From contig NZ_JACHTF010000014.1 of assembly GCF_014145325.1 (NCBI RefSeq), positions 1 to 64,000 of the forward strand: DNA of 64,000 nt, read 5' to 3'. Source of the stretch: Marilutibacter spongiae. Its GTDB lineage: Bacteria > Pseudomonadota > Gammaproteobacteria > Xanthomonadales > Xanthomonadaceae. Shown in pieces: positions 1-9,979 of the stretch. How positions within the stretch are numbered: position 1 is the first letter of the stretch; the number at the start of each line of letters is the position of its first letter. A model generated the notes under the pieces. It ran no database searches, was not told the origin of the DNA, and saw nothing but the letters and a program-made list of their open reading frames with translations. The position numbers and the translations under genes are program-made.

Positions 1-2297
1 CTGCCGCGCGCGGCGTCGCGCCCGCGGCCGCCGGCCGGCCGACCCGCCTCGCGCGGTCCGCGCGAGGCCTCGCGTGGCTCGCGCTGCGGCGCGGTGGCCG
101 GGTCCAGGCGTCGCGACAGCGCGATGCGCTTGCGCGGTACGTCGACTTCCAGCACGCGCACCTTGACCACGTCGCCGGCCTTGACCACGTCGCGCGGGTC
201 CTTGACGTAGCGGTCGGCCAGTTCCGAGATGTGCACCAGGCCATCCTGGTGCACGCCGATGTCGACGAAGGCGCCGAACGCGGCGACATTGCTCACCACG
301 CCTTCCAGCACCATGCCTTCGCGCAGGTCCTTGATGTCCTCGACGCCGTCGGCGAAGCGGGCGGCCTTGAACTCCGGGCGCGGGTCGCGACCGGGCTTCT
401 CGAGCTCCCTGAGGATGTCGCGCACGGTCGGCACGCCGAAGGTCTCGTCGGTGAACTGCTCGGCCTTCAGGCCGCGCAACAGGGCGCTGTCGCCGATCAG
501 CTGCTTCACGTCGCGGCCGCACCGGGCGAGGATGCGCTCGACCACCGGGTAGGCCTCCGGATGCACGGACGAGGCGTCCAGGGGTTGCTCGCCCTCGCTG
601 ATGCGCAGGAAGCCCGCGCACTGCTCGAAGGTTTTCTCGCCCAGGCGCGGCACCTTCAGCAGGGCCTTGCGGCTGGCGAAGGGGCCGTTCTGGTCGCGAT
701 AGACGACGATGTTCTCGGCCACCGTCGTCGACAGTCCGGAGACGCGGGTAAGGAGCGCGGCCGAGGCGGTGTTGACGTCGACGCCGACCGCGTTCACGCA
801 GTCCTCCACGCGCGCGTCCAGCGCCCGGGCGAGCCGGTACTGGTCGACGTCGTGCTGGTACTGGCCGACGCCGATCGCCTTGGGCTCGATCTTCACCAGT
901 TCGGCGAGCGGATCCTGCAGGCGACGCGCGATCGACACCGCGCCGCGCAGGGACACATCCAGGTCGGGGAACTCCTTGGAGGCAAACTCCGACGCCGAGT
1001 ACACCGAGGCGCCGGCCTCGCTGACGACGATCTTCTGCATCGCCTGCGCGGGCAGCAGCTTGAGCAGGTCGCCGGCCAGCTTGTCGGTCTCGCGCGAGGC
1101 GGTGCCGTTTCCGATCGCGACCAGCTCCACGCCGTGCTTCTCGCACAGCGCCCGCAGCACGTGCAGCGAGGCGTCCCACTGGCGCCGGGGCTCGTGCGGG
1201 TAGATGGTGGCGGTGTCGACCAGTTTGCCCGTGCGGTCGACCACCGCGACCTTGACGCCGGTGCGCAGGCCCGGGTCCAGCCCCAACACCGCCTTCGGGC
1301 CCGCGGGGGCGGCCAGCAGCAGGTCCTTGAGGTTGTCGCCGAACACGTCGATGGCCTCGGCCTCGGCCTTCTCGCGGGCCTGGCCGAACAGGTCCAGCAT
1401 CAGGTGCAGGTGCAGCTTGGCCTTCCAGGCCAGGCGGCACCCGTCGAGCAGCCACTTGTCGGCGGGGCGGCCCTGGGCGCGGATGCCGGCGTGCACGGCG
1501 ACCCGGCCCTCGGCCTGGGCATGGCCGGCCTCGGCATCGCTCCCGGGGTCGAGGTCCAGGAACAGGAATTCCTCGCGCCGGCCGCGGAACAGCGCCAGCA
1601 GGCGATGCGAGGGGATCGCGGCGAGGTTCTCGGCGTGGTCGAAGTAGTCGCGGTACTTGGCGCCCTCGGCCTCCTTGCCCTCGGCGACGCGGGCGCGGAT
1701 CACGCCCACCTCGGACAGCCAGGCGCGCAGGCCGCCGACCAGGGTCGCGTCCTCGGCCCAGCGTTCCATCAGGATCGCGCGCGCGCCGTCCAGCGCGGCC
1801 TTGGCGTCGGCCACGCCCTTGTCGGCGTCCACGTAGGCGGCCGCGGCCTCCTCGGGCACCTGCATCGGATCGTCGAGCAGGCCATCGGCCAGGGGCTCCA
1901 GTCCGGCTTCGCGGGCAATCTGGGCCTTGGTGCGGCGCTTGGGCTTGTAGGGCAGGTAGAGGTCTTCCAGGCGCGCCTTGCTGTCGGCGGCCTCGATGTC
2001 GGCGCGCAGCGCGTCGTCCAGCTTGCCCTGTTCCTCGATGCTCGCCAGCACGGCGCTGCGCCGGTCCTCGAGTTCGCGCAGGTAGGTCAGCCGCGTTTCC
2101 AGGTTGCGCAACTGGATGTCGTCCAGTCCGCCGGTGACTTCCTTGCGGTAGCGGGCGATGAAGGGCACGGTGGCGCCTTCGTCGAGCAGGCCGATGGCGG
2201 CGATGGCCTGGGCGGGCTGGGCGCCGATCTCATCGGCGATGCGGGAGGCGATCTGGGCGGCGACGCGGGTCGCGCTGGACTTGGAGCTGTCGGACAT
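1..2297 (-). CDS. tex: Transcription accessory protein Tex, C-terminus cut by window edge
   Basis: The reading frame starts at an ATG at 2297 (protein begins [18 protein letters not shown]) and stays open to the left edge, so the last residues and stop are outside the window. The N-terminal helical Tex domain ([20 protein letters not shown]) is clear. The C-terminal S1 RNA-binding domain, encoded around positions 120-330, is also clear ([16 protein letters not shown], then [16 protein letters not shown]). The tail beyond S1 is Arg/Ala/Gly-rich and low-complexity. Tex is a conserved nucleic-acid-binding protein with a YqgF-like fold and HhH motifs, implicated in transcription and stress tolerance. 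It stands alone, followed upstream by a gap of about 270 bp. Confidence 0.95.
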   Translation of the reverse strand, partial: MSDSSKSSATRVAAQIASRIADEIGAQPAQAIAAIGLLDEGATVPFIARYRKEVTGGLDDIQLRNLETRLTYLRELEDRRSAVLASIEEQGKLDDALRADIEAADSKARLEDLYLPYKPKRRTKAQIAREAGLEPLADGLLDDPMQVPEEAAAAYVDADKGVADAKAALDGARAILMERWAEDATLVGGLRAWLSEVGVIRARVAEGKEAEGAKYRDYFDHAENLAAIPSHRLLALFRGRREEFLFLDLDPGSDAEAGHAQAEGRVAVHAGIRAQGRPADKWLLDGCRLAWKAKLHLHLMLDLFGQAREKAEAEAIDVFGDNLKDLLLAAPAGPKAVLGLDPGLRTGVKVAVVDRTGKLVDTATIYPHEPRRQWDASLHVLRALCEKHGVELVAIGNGTASRETDKLAGDLLKLLPAQAMQKIVVSEAGASVYSASEFASKEFPDLDVSLRGAVSIARRLQDPLAELVKIEPKAIGVGQYQHDVDQYRLARALDARVEDCVNAVGVDVNTASAALLTRVSGLSTTVAENIVVYRDQNGPFASRKALLKVPRLGEKTFEQCAGFLRISEGEQPLDASSVHPEAYPVVERILARCGRDVKQLIGDSALLRGLKAEQFTDETFGVPTVRDILRELEKPGRDPRPEFKAARFADGVEDIKDLREGMVLEGVVSNVAAFGAFVDIGVHQDGLVHISELADRYVKDPRDVVKAGDVVKVRVLEVDVPRKRIALSRRLDPATAPQREPREASRGPREAGRPAGGRGRDAARG

Positions 2298-2463
2298 CGA
2301 TTTCTGGCATTGCGGGACGCGGGGTCCGGGGCGTCGATTGTGGCAATGCGCCGCGGCCAGCGGTACCCGTTGACAAGCCGGGCCGAACCCGCCCCGGCCG
2401 CGGGCAGCACCGTTGCGAAACGACGGCCAGGCGAACGCCGGTATCCGGCATCGGCTCTACCGC

Positions 2464-2496
2464 TGCCCCGGGTGCGTTTTGCTTGCCCGGGTTGCA
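2464..2496 (-). repeat. Degenerate type-B dispersed repeat in the tex/M2 peptidase gap
   Basis: Read on the minus strand this is CCCGGGCAAGCAAAACGCAC followed by CCGGGG, matching the type-B element seen intact at 23119 and 57607 (GTAGCCCGGGTAAGCGAAGC then GCACCCGGGG). The rest of 2298-2571 shows no gene; it holds the tex promoter region on the minus strand and a stretch (about 2540-2565) resembling the start of the 11231 tandem repeat. Confidence 0.6.
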
Positions 2497-2571
2497 GGGA
2501 CGGCCTATGGGGTTGGGACGCAGGCCACCCGGGTCAGCCGAGCGGCATTCACCCCCAGTCGGGAGAAGAAC

Positions 2572-2602
2572 AAAAAAACGGGCCGGCGAATGGCCGGCCC
2601 GT
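2572..2602 (-). terminator. Rho-independent terminator of the M2 peptidase gene
   Basis: On the minus strand a perfect 10-bp stem (ACGGGCCGGC / GCCGGCCCGT) with a 5-nt loop is followed by a run of seven T. It lies 22 bp after the stop codon of the peptidase gene. Confidence 0.9.
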
Positions 2603-2624
2603 CGGGTGGCGCGTGGCGGAGCGG

Positions 2625-4646
2625 TCAGCCCTGGGCGTCGGCGCTGGCCGCGGCATCGTCTGCCGCTTCCTCGCCGGCCGGCGCCGGCGCGGGCACCGTG
2701 GTGCTGGCCTGCCAGCCGCAGGTCTGGCCTTCGTTCTGCTCCTTCAGCCAGTCCTGCAGCGGTGCGAAGTATTCCAGCACCGCACCGGCGTCCATGCTCT
2801 CGCCGCCGGTCAGCTCCTTGAGGGTCTGCTGCCAGGGCTGGCTTGCGCCCTTGGCCAGCATGGCCTGGAACTTCTCGCCCGCGGCCTTGTTGCCGTAGAA
2901 GCTGCACTGGTACAGCGGGCCTTCGTATCCGGAGGCATCGCACAGCGCCTTGTAGAACTGGAACTGCAGCACGTGCGACAGGAAGTAGCGCGTGTACGGG
3001 GTGTTGCCCGGCACGTGGTACTTCGCGCCCGGGTCGAAGAACTCCTCGCCGCGCGACTCGACCGGGGCGACGCCCTGGTACTTGGCCTTCAGGTCCCACC
3101 ATGCCTTGTTGTATTCGCCCGGCGCGATCGAGCCGTCGAACACGCCCCAGCGCCAGCGGTCGATCATCAGGCCGAACGGCAGGAACGAGACCTTGGCCAG
3201 GGCCATGCGCATCTGCGCGTTGATCAGCGCCTCCTTGCTCTGCTGCTGCGCGTCCACCAGGCCGATCGACTGCAGGTACTCGGGGGTCATCGACAGCACG
3301 ATGGTGTCGCCGATGGCCTCGTGGAAGCCGTCGTGCGCGCCGTTCTGGAAGATCGGCGGCTGGTCCTTGTAGAGCATGTAGTAATAGACGTGGCCCAGCT
3401 CGTGGTAGATGGTCGTGAAGTCTTCCTCGTTGGGCTTGATGCACATCTTGGTGCGCACGTCGTCGGCCATGTCCATCGGCCAGGCGCTGGCGTGGCAGAC
3501 CACGTTGCGGTCGCGCGGCTTGATGAACTGGGTCTTGTCCCAGTACGTCGCCGGCAGCTTGGGCATGCCCAGAGAGGTGTAGAAGTCCTCGGCGCGCTCG
3601 GTCATCTGGCGCGCGGTGGCGAGATCGGCGCCATGCTCGATCTCGGCCAGGTCGGAGGCGTTGCGCTCGCCCTTGTGCCGGGCCATCCCGGCGGCGAAGT
3701 TCTGCTGCCACTGGCCTTCGAGCGCGCCGGTGATGTCCAGGCTGCCGGCGTTGCGGTAGGGCGCCAGGATGTCCCACAGGTTGCCCCAGTCCTGCTGCCA
3801 CATGTTGCCCATCAGGTGGGCGGGCAGCATGCCGCCGGCGACCTCGCCCTTGTCCTCGCCGTACTTGGCGTCCAGGCGGGTGCGGGCGTAGCAGTGCAAC
3901 TGCTCGTAGAGCGGCTTGACCTGGCCCCAGAGGCGGTCGGTCTCGGCCGCGATCTCGGCCGGGGTCATGTCGTAGCCCGAGCGCCACATCTCGCCGGCGT
4001 CGGCATAGCCCATCTCCTGGGCGCCTTCGTTGACCAGCTCCACGAAGCGGGTGTAATCCTTGCGCATCGGCTGGGCGATGGTGTGCCAGCCGCGCCAGGC
4101 GTCGAGCTGGTCGTCGTAGTCGCGGTCGCTGCGCAGCACGTCCTCGAGCTCGCCGAGCTGGCGGCACTTGCGTGCGTCGCCTTCGCCGGTGCAGTACTCG
4201 CCCTCGCCGTACATGGCCTCCATGCTGGCCGCGATCTTCGTCAGCTCCGAGAGCTTGGCCGGATCCCGCGGCGCGGGCATCGAGGTGCTCAGCTTGAGCA
4301 ACTGGATGGCGCGCGCGGTCTGCGGCGACATCTCCTGGCCCTCGAACTTCTTGGCCTGCTCGATCCAGCTGTTGAGCTGGGTCAGCATGCGTTCGTTGGC
4401 CTTGGAGGAGATCAGCTGGCTGTCGCTGTTGATGTAGGTCGAGGCGATCCACTGCGCGGAGGTGATCTCCGGGTACATGGCGCGCATCTCGTCGTTGACG
4501 CGGGCGACGAACTGGTCGGCGGTCTCGCCGCCGGGGGTGGTCGAGCCGGTGGTGCCGGCGTCGTCGCTGGACGGCTTGCTGCAGCCGGCCAGGCCGATGA
4601 CGGCCGCGGTGATGCCGAGCGCGAGCAGGGCGCGGACAGGTTTCAT
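2625..4646 (-). CDS. M2 family (angiotensin-converting-enzyme-like) dipeptidyl carboxypeptidase, lipoprotein
   Basis: The protein has 673 residues. The start at 4646 (MKPVRALLALGITAAVIGLAGCS) is chosen because AGGAG lies about 10 nt upstream and a signal peptide with lipobox LAGC (Cys22) follows directly; a longer open frame begins 16 codons earlier. The zinc motif HELGH is at residues 415-419 in the context TTIYHELGHVYYYM, followed by HEAIGD, which supplies the third ligand as in peptidase M2. Length and the MWQQDWGNLWD and GDTIVLSMTPEYL blocks also fit the ACE family. The lipoprotein signal places it in the periplasm, anchored to a membrane, where it would release C-terminal dipeptides. It is a single-gene unit with its own terminator. 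Confidence 0.92.
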   Translation of the reverse strand: MKPVRALLALGITAAVIGLAGCSKPSSDDAGTTGSTTPGGETADQFVARVNDEMRAMYPEITSAQWIASTYINSDSQLISSKANERMLTQLNSWIEQAKKFEGQEMSPQTARAIQLLKLSTSMPAPRDPAKLSELTKIAASMEAMYGEGEYCTGEGDARKCRQLGELEDVLRSDRDYDDQLDAWRGWHTIAQPMRKDYTRFVELVNEGAQEMGYADAGEMWRSGYDMTPAEIAAETDRLWGQVKPLYEQLHCYARTRLDAKYGEDKGEVAGGMLPAHLMGNMWQQDWGNLWDILAPYRNAGSLDITGALEGQWQQNFAAGMARHKGERNASDLAEIEHGADLATARQMTERAEDFYTSLGMPKLPATYWDKTQFIKPRDRNVVCHASAWPMDMADDVRTKMCIKPNEEDFTTIYHELGHVYYYMLYKDQPPIFQNGAHDGFHEAIGDTIVLSMTPEYLQSIGLVDAQQQSKEALINAQMRMALAKVSFLPFGLMIDRWRWGVFDGSIAPGEYNKAWWDLKAKYQGVAPVESRGEEFFDPGAKYHVPGNTPYTRYFLSHVLQFQFYKALCDASGYEGPLYQCSFYGNKAAGEKFQAMLAKGASQPWQQTLKELTGGESMDAGAVLEYFAPLQDWLKEQNEGQTCGWQASTTVPAPAPAGEEAADDAAASADAQG

Positions 4647-4737
4647 GGGATGGGATCTCCTCGAACGGATCGCGCCGATGCGCTGAAAACGCAAGGCTAG
4701 AGGCCGTTCCCGGGTGGCGCAAGTGCGCGAGGCGGGG

Positions 4738-5229
4738 TCAGCAGGGCGCCGGAACGGGCAGGGCGAGGGTGCGCGCCGGCAGTTCGACGAGGCCGCGGGC
4801 CTGCAGCCAGCGCCAGGCGGCGTCGGAATCGTGTTCGAAATAGGCGGCGGCCGATCCCAGCCGGAAGGTGTAGCCCCAGGCGTCCATGTCGGCCAGCACG
4901 CGCGCGCGTCCGACCCCGGGCAAAGCGTCGCCGAGCAGGGCCTGCAGGATGCAGACCGCGTCTTCCTCCTCGATCGAGTCGGTGGCGTCGGTATGGACGG
5001 CGGCGCGGCGCTCGGGCGGCAGCACGATCAGGTGGCAGGCTTCGTGCAGAAGCGAATGCACCGGCGTGTCGCCGCGCGCATGGACCGTGCTGCCGATCAG
5101 CCCGGCCTCGCATTCGCCCCAGTAGCTGCCGGGGATCGGCATGCCGTCGGCGACCCGCTCCAGGCGCAGGCCATAGCGCGCCAGCAGGGCCGCCACGGCC
5201 TCGTGTTCGATGTCGGCGAGGGTCAGCAT
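4738..5229 (-). CDS. Conserved hypothetical protein with HEXXH-like motif
   Basis: The protein has 163 residues and starts MLTLADIEHEAV. The only recognisable feature is HSLLHEACHLIVL, an HEXXH zinc signature at residues 62-66, followed about 20 residues later by the acidic stretch SIEEEDAV, which could provide a further ligand. No signal peptide or membrane segment is visible. It is collinear with minE, 51 bp downstream of it, so it may be co-transcribed with the min genes. A metal-dependent hydrolase is possible, but the family is not one I can name and the function is unknown. Confidence 0.75.
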   Translation of the reverse strand: MLTLADIEHEAVAALLARYGLRLERVADGMPIPGSYWGECEAGLIGSTVHARGDTPVHSLLHEACHLIVLPPERRAAVHTDATDSIEEEDAVCILQALLGDALPGVGRARVLADMDAWGYTFRLGSAAAYFEHDSDAAWRWLQARGLVELPARTLALPVPAPC

Positions 5230-5280
5230 CGCGGGACGCGCGGTGCGCGGCGGCGGGGTGCGCGCGCCGCGTGCCGCGGC

Positions 5281-5541
5281 TCAGGCCTGGGCGGGGTTCT
5301 CGGGCAGCGAGACCGAGATGTCCAGCACCTTGCTGTCGCCCTCGCCGATCAGGTCGACCTTGACCGCCTCGGCGTCGACGTTGACGTACTTGCGGATCAC
5401 CTCGAGGAGCTCGCGCTGCAGGGTCGGCAGGTAGTCGGGGCCGCCGCGGGTGGCGCGCTCGTGGGCGACGATGATCCGCAAGCGGTCCTTGGCGACCGAT
5501 GCCGTCTGCTTCTTGGCCAGCAGGAAGTCGAACAATCCCAT
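5281..5541 (-). CDS. minE: Cell division topological specificity factor MinE
   Basis: The protein has 86 residues ([20 protein letters not shown], then a C-terminal dimerisation half ending [11 protein letters not shown]). MinE stimulates the MinD ATPase and drives pole-to-pole oscillation of MinCD. The N-terminal part carries the MinD-binding and membrane-targeting segment. Two adjacent ATGs occur; the second (5541) is preferred because GGAGG is 6 nt upstream, whereas the first (5544) is only 3 nt away. The coding region abuts the minD stop codon, which implies translational coupling. Confidence 0.97.
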   Translation of the reverse strand: MGLFDFLLAKKQTASVAKDRLRIIVAHERATRGGPDYLPTLQRELLEVIRKYVNVDAEAVKVDLIGEGDSKVLDISVSLPENPAQA

Positions 5542-5543
5542 CA

Positions 5544-6353
5544 TCAACCTCCGAACATCTTGCTGAAGAAGCCCTTCTTCTCGACGTGGGTGAAGCGCAT
5601 CGGGCGGGTGTCGCCGAGCAGGCGGGCGACGGCGTCGTCGTAGGCCTGGGCGGCATCGGATTCGGTGTCGAGGATGACCGGTTCGCCCTTGTTGGAGGCG
5701 TTGAGCACGTCCCCGGACTCCGGGATCACGCCGATCGTCTTCAGGCCGAGGATCTCCTCGACGTCGCCGACGCTGAGCATCTCGCCGGTTTCCACGCGCT
5801 TGGGGCTGTAGCGGGTGAGCAGCAGGTGCTCCTTGACCCGCTCGCCGTTCTCGGCCTTGCGCGTCTTCGAGGAAAGCAGGCCCAGGATGCGGTCGGAATC
5901 GCGCACCGAGGAGACTTCGGGGTTGACCACGACGACGGCCTGGTCGGAGAAGTACATCGCCAGGTAGGCGCCCTTCTCGATGCCGGCCGGGGAGTCGCAG
6001 ACGATGTAGTCGAAGCCCTCGTCGGACATCTCCTTGAGGACCTTCTCCACGCCTTCCATCGTCAGCGCGTCCTTGTCGCGGGTCTGCGAGGCGGCCAGCA
6101 CGTAGAGGTTGTCGAAGCGCTTGTCCTTGATCATCGACTGCTTGAGCGTGGACTCGCCGTTGACGACATTGACGAAGTCGTACACCACGCGGCGCTCGCA
6201 GCCCATGATGAGGTCGAGGTTGCGCAGGCCGACGTCGAAGTCGATCACGGCCACCTTGTGTCCACGACGGGCAAGTCCACACGCGAGGCTGGCGCTGGTG
6301 GTGGTCTTGCCGACGCCGCCCTTGCCTGACGTGACTACGATGATTTCGGCCAA
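5544..6353 (-). CDS. minD: Septum site-determining protein MinD, ATPase
   Basis: The protein has 269 residues. MinD is the membrane-associated ParA/MinD-type ATPase that recruits MinC to the membrane. The deviant Walker A motif GKGGVGKTT lies at residues 10-18, and there are [11 protein letters not shown] and [11 protein letters not shown] blocks and the C-terminal amphipathic targeting helix ending [11 protein letters not shown]. No ATG is available. Two TTG codons occur, at 6359 and 6353. The second gives [13 protein letters not shown], the family N-terminus, and has GGAGG 8 nt upstream, so 6353 is preferred. It follows minC by 25 nt. Confidence 0.97.
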   Translation of the reverse strand: MAEIIVVTSGKGGVGKTTTSASLACGLARRGHKVAVIDFDVGLRNLDLIMGCERRVVYDFVNVVNGESTLKQSMIKDKRFDNLYVLAASQTRDKDALTMEGVEKVLKEMSDEGFDYIVCDSPAGIEKGAYLAMYFSDQAVVVVNPEVSSVRDSDRILGLLSSKTRKAENGERVKEHLLLTRYSPKRVETGEMLSVGDVEEILGLKTIGVIPESGDVLNASNKGEPVILDTESDAAQAYDDAVARLLGDTRPMRFTHVEKKGFFSKMFGG

Positions 6354-6378
6354 GTTCAAATCCTCCGGTGGAGCGGCA

Positions 6379-7158
6379 TCAGTCGAGTGCCGCTATTTTT
6401 AGTTGTTGGTCTTCCAGCCAGACCTGCACGGCCTTGCCGCGCAGGTCGGAGGGTATGTCTTCCAGCACCCGGTAGTGGCCGGCGATGGCCACCAGCTCGG
6501 CATGGAACTCGCGGCAGAAGATGCGGGCCTGCTCGTTGCCCTGAGCGCCGGCCAGTGCGCGGCCGCGCAGGGGGCCGTAGATGTGGACCGAGCCGTCGGC
6601 GATCACTTCCGCGCCCGCGCCCACCGGCGAAAGCACGGTGAGGTCGCGATTGTCGGCATAGACCTGCTGGCCCGAGCGCACCGGCGCGGACTGGATCTTG
6701 CCCGGCTGGCCGCTGCCGGGCACCGCGGCAGCGGCCGGCGCGGCGGGGCGGGCCGATGCCGGGGAGGCTTGCGCGGGCGCCGGTTCAACTGCCGGGGCCG
6801 GCGTGCCATCGGCGCGCTCGTACTGGGCGCGGAACTTGGCCAGCAGCGGCAGGCCCAGGGCCTCGGACAGGCGCTCGGTCTCGGGGGTGCCATAGGCCAG
6901 CGCCACCGGCAGCACGCCCGCCTCGACGAGTCCGTCGATCAGGGCACGGGCGGTGGTGGCGTCGGGCACCTGCGACAGCCCGCCGAAGTCGATCACCACC
7001 GCGGCGCGCGCGAACAGCTTGGGCGCGCGCTGGACGCGCTGGCGCATCTCGTCGACGAGGCGGGCGACGTCGAGGGAGCGGATGCGAAGGTTGGCAATGC
7101 CGACCTGGCCGATCTTGAGTTCGCCGGCCTGCTCGTAGTCCATCGCCGCTGCGCTCAT
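6379..7158 (-). CDS. minC: Septum site-determining protein MinC
   Basis: The protein has 259 residues. It has an N-terminal FtsZ-inhibiting domain (about 1-115), a Pro/Ala-rich linker (about 120-165) and a C-terminal beta-helix domain (about 170-259) with DLTVLSPVGAGAEVIADGSVHIYGPLRGRA, here cited only as the MinC_C signature region. It blocks FtsZ assembly away from midcell in complex with MinD. The ATG at 7158 overlaps the TGA of the upstream acetyltransferase gene (ATGA), indicating coupled translation. An alternative start 5 codons downstream (MDYEQAG) cannot be excluded. Confidence 0.95.
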   Translation of the reverse strand: MSAAAMDYEQAGELKIGQVGIANLRIRSLDVARLVDEMRQRVQRAPKLFARAAVVIDFGGLSQVPDATTARALIDGLVEAGVLPVALAYGTPETERLSEALGLPLLAKFRAQYERADGTPAPAVEPAPAQASPASARPAAPAAAAVPGSGQPGKIQSAPVRSGQQVYADNRDLTVLSPVGAGAEVIADGSVHIYGPLRGRALAGAQGNEQARIFCREFHAELVAIAGHYRVLEDIPSDLRGKAVQVWLEDQQLKIAALD

Positions 7159-7754
7159 CGACCGGTGCCCGTCATGCGGGGCGGGCTGGCCAGGTGCGCG
7201 CGATTGCGTACCCACGGCGCGTCGGGCAACTCGCCGCCGTAGGTGTCCCGCACCCAGGCATAGCTGCACAGGGGCTTCATGAGCATCGCCGCGCGGACGT
7301 TGACGCCGGGCATGACATGCTGGCCGATCTCGCGAAAGCCGAAGCTGCCGTGGAAGAGCAGGGCCGGGTCGTGGCCGCCTTCCAGGAAGACCTCGCAGGC
7401 CATCTGCGGGTACCGCAGCTCGGCATAACTCTGGGCATCGGCGTAGAGGGCGCGCCCGACGCCGCCGCCGCGGCGCCGGCTGGCGACGACGATGCGGTCG
7501 ATGTAGAAAAAGTCGGCGTGGCGGTCCCGGAACCAGTTGAAATTGCTGCTCTCGTGCTCGGCGCGGCTGCCGACGCCGATCATGAAGCCGGCCAGGGTGT
7601 CGTCGCGGAGGGCGACGCGGAAGTACTCGGCGGTATCGAAGAAACGGCGGACCCTCGCCGCGTCCAGCGGCAGGATGGCGGGGCCGGCGGCGTTGTTGAG
7701 GGCAAGGACGGAATCCAGCTCGTGCTCGTGCACGTCGCGGACGACGATCGACAT
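7155..7754 (-). CDS. GNAT family N-acetyltransferase
   Basis: The protein has 199 residues from MSIVVRDVHEHELDSVLALN. The GNAT fold is shown by the acetyl-CoA-binding region IDRIVVASRRRGGGVGRALY, here with the R-x-x-G-x-G/A-type loop, and the GSFGFREIGQH motif near the end of the domain. The substrate is not predictable. It heads the min gene cluster and overlaps minC by 4 nt. An alternative ATG at 7766 with AGGA 5 nt upstream would add four residues. Confidence 0.85.
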   Translation of the reverse strand: MSIVVRDVHEHELDSVLALNNAAGPAILPLDAARVRRFFDTAEYFRVALRDDTLAGFMIGVGSRAEHESSNFNWFRDRHADFFYIDRIVVASRRRGGGVGRALYADAQSYAELRYPQMACEVFLEGGHDPALLFHGSFGFREIGQHVMPGVNVRAAMLMKPLCSYAWVRDTYGGELPDAPWVRNRAHLASPPRMTGTGR

Positions 7755-7916
7755 TCCTGACTCCATGTGATTCCTGGCCGGGGGCGTGGGGCGCTCCGGC
7801 AATGCGGGATTATCGCATGGCCGGGGCGGCTCGGCGAAGTGCCGGCGACCCCGCCGGGCGTCGCGGCATGACTTTCGGGCGGCCCTGCACCCCCGCAATG
7901 CCGTTAGCATGCGGGA

Positions 7917-9125
7917 ATGTTGACCCATCTGAACCATTCCCGACTGCTTCGCTATGCCGGCCTGTTCACCTGGGTCGTTGTGGGCGTGCCCCTGCTCTAC
8001 CTCTATTCATGGTCCTGGCTCCTCGAGGCCGGCGGGGTGGAGTCGGGCGTGGCGGCCGGGTTCGCGGCGATGCCCTGGGCGGCGATCGCGGCCTACGCGC
8101 TCTTCGGCGCGAGCTATGCCTGGCTGACCCGGGAGCTGGGCGGGCGCCAGGTCCGCTGGGTCGACCAGTTGTTCCTGCTGGTGCTGACCGCCAGCGCGGT
8201 CGGGGTCAGCTATTTCACCGAGACCGGCCTGGGCAGCATCCTGCTGATGGTCACCGCCAGCGTCCTGCCGTGGATGCTGCCGTTGCGGGTCGGCGTGGCC
8301 TGGCTGGTCCTGAGCCAGCTGATCATCGTCCCGGTCTACATCCGCCTGGACCTGCCGGTCTTCGAGGCGGTGATGCAGTCGGTCCTGTACGCAGGCTTCT
8401 CGGGCTTCGTCTTCGTCACCAGCCTGGTCGCGCGCCAGCAGTCGCTGGCGCGGGAGGAGCAGCGCCAGCTGAACGCGGAGCTGCGCGCCACCCGCGCACT
8501 GCTCGCCGAGAGCGCCCGCGTGAACGAGCGCACCCGCATCTCGCGCGAGCTTCACGACCTGCTCGGCCACCACCTGACCGCGTTGAGCCTCAACCTGGAG
8601 GTCGCCAGCCATCTGTCCGAAGGGCGGGTCAAGGACCACGTCCGCCAGGCCCACACGCTCGCCAGGCTGCTGCTGACCGATGTGCGCGAGGCGGTCAGCC
8701 AGCTGCGCGAGGGCGGCGCGATCGACCTGGAGTCCGCGCTGCGGCCCCTGGCCGAGAACGTGCCCTCGCTGAACATCCAGATGGACATCCAGTCGCCGCT
8801 CACCGTGGACGACCCCGAGCGCGCGCATACCCTCCTGCGCAGCACCCAGGAGATCATCACCAACACCGTCCGCCACGCCCACGCCCGAAACCTGTGGATC
8901 GAGGCCCGCAGCGAGGATGGCATGATCGTCATGCGGGCCCGGGACGACGGCCGCGGTGCCGAGGCGCCGGTGCCCGGCAACGGCCTGCAGGGCATGCGCG
9001 AACGCCTGCAGCAGCAGGGCGGCGAACTTACGATAGAGACACGACCGCAGGCCGGGTTCTCGCTGCGTCTCGTATTGCCTGCCACGGTGGCCGCGGCCCC
9101 CGTCAACGAAGGAGTGGTTGCATGA
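7917..9125 (+). CDS. Sensor histidine kinase, NarL/DesK type (HisKA_3)
   Basis: The protein has 402 residues. There are about five or six hydrophobic segments in residues 14-172, then a dimerisation/phosphoacceptor helix RTRISRELHDLLGHHLTAL with the probable phospho-His at 213. A compact HATPase_c domain follows (EIITNTVRHAHARNLWIEA, RDDGRGA, GNGLQGMRERL). There is no large periplasmic domain, so a membrane-related signal is likely, as for DesK; the signal itself is unknown. The TGA overlaps the response-regulator ATG (ATGA). It is divergent from the GNAT-min cluster. Confidence 0.93.
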   Translation: MLTHLNHSRLLRYAGLFTWVVVGVPLLYLYSWSWLLEAGGVESGVAAGFAAMPWAAIAAYALFGASYAWLTRELGGRQVRWVDQLFLLVLTASAVGVSYFTETGLGSILLMVTASVLPWMLPLRVGVAWLVLSQLIIVPVYIRLDLPVFEAVMQSVLYAGFSGFVFVTSLVARQQSLAREEQRQLNAELRATRALLAESARVNERTRISRELHDLLGHHLTALSLNLEVASHLSEGRVKDHVRQAHTLARLLLTDVREAVSQLREGGAIDLESALRPLAENVPSLNIQMDIQSPLTVDDPERAHTLLRSTQEIITNTVRHAHARNLWIEARSEDGMIVMRARDDGRGAEAPVPGNGLQGMRERLQQQGGELTIETRPQAGFSLRLVLPATVAAAPVNEGVVA

Positions 9126-9763
9126 TCCGCGTATTGCTCGTAGACGATCAGACCCTGGTGCGCCAGGGGGTACGTTCCCTGCTCTCGCTGGCGGAAGGCA
9201 TCGAAGTGGTGGCCGAGGCCGGCGACGGCCGGCAGGCGGTGGAGATGGTCCCGGAGGTCCGGCCCGACGTGGTCCTGATGGACATGCGCATGCCGGTGAT
9301 GTCCGGGTTGGAGGCCCTGCAGGCGCTGGCCCATGCCAACAACCTGCCGCCCACGATCATCCTGACCACCTTCGACGACGACCAGCTGGTCCTGGCCGGG
9401 CTCAAGGCCGGTGCCAAGGGCTACCTGCTCAAGGACGTGTCGCTGGAGCAGCTGGTGGGCGCGATCCAGACCGTGGCCGAGGGCGGTTCGCTGGTCCAGC
9501 CGGCGATGACCCAGCGACTGCTCTCGGGCCTGGAGCACATGCGCAACGATTTCGTCAGCCTCGATCGCCCGGATCCGCTGACCGACCGCGAGACCGAGAT
9601 CCTGCGCCTGATGGCCGGCGGCTTCTCCAACAAGGAGATCGCCAATTCGCTGGGCGTCGCGGAGGGGACCATCAAGAACCACGTGTCGAACATATTGTCC
9701 AAGCTCGGCGTGCGCGATCGCACGCGGGCGGTGCTCAAGGCGTTCGAGCTGCAGCTGGTCTGA
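9122..9763 (+). CDS. Response regulator, NarL/LuxR family
   Basis: The protein has 213 residues. The N-terminal receiver domain has acidic pocket DD (9-10), phospho-Asp54 in VVLMDMRMP, and Lys in LLKDVS. The C-terminal LuxR-type HTH spans about 148-213 (LTDRETEILRLMAGGFSNKE, then VAEGTIKNHVSNILSKLGVR). It is the cognate partner of the kinase whose gene it overlaps by 4 nt. Target genes are not evident from the window. Confidence 0.95.
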   Translation: MIRVLLVDDQTLVRQGVRSLLSLAEGIEVVAEAGDGRQAVEMVPEVRPDVVLMDMRMPVMSGLEALQALAHANNLPPTIILTTFDDDQLVLAGLKAGAKGYLLKDVSLEQLVGAIQTVAEGGSLVQPAMTQRLLSGLEHMRNDFVSLDRPDPLTDRETEILRLMAGGFSNKEIANSLGVAEGTIKNHVSNILSKLGVRDRTRAVLKAFELQLV

Positions 9764-9979
9764 GCCGGGGGCGGGCGAGCGTGTGCGCATGACGGCCTTC
9801 CGGTGGACCTGAACCGGGGCCCGGGGCGGGTGGCCAGCCGCCTCCAGGACCGGCGCGGGGCGTGGACCGGACGGCCTTCCGGGTTCCTGCGAAAGAGTAA
9901 TGCGCCGGCCCCGTTACCTTTGCTAGGATTGTGGGTCTGCGCCCCGGTTTGGTCCCGGGTCGGTCCTGGAGAACGCTGA

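Noticed and set aside
231-4700. A 1,489-codon open frame on the plus strand across tex and the M2 peptidase gene
   Set aside because: It is antisense to two clear genes, has a composition of a GC-rich shadow frame (His/Ala/Gly/Val/Leu/Arg-rich), and shows no domain.
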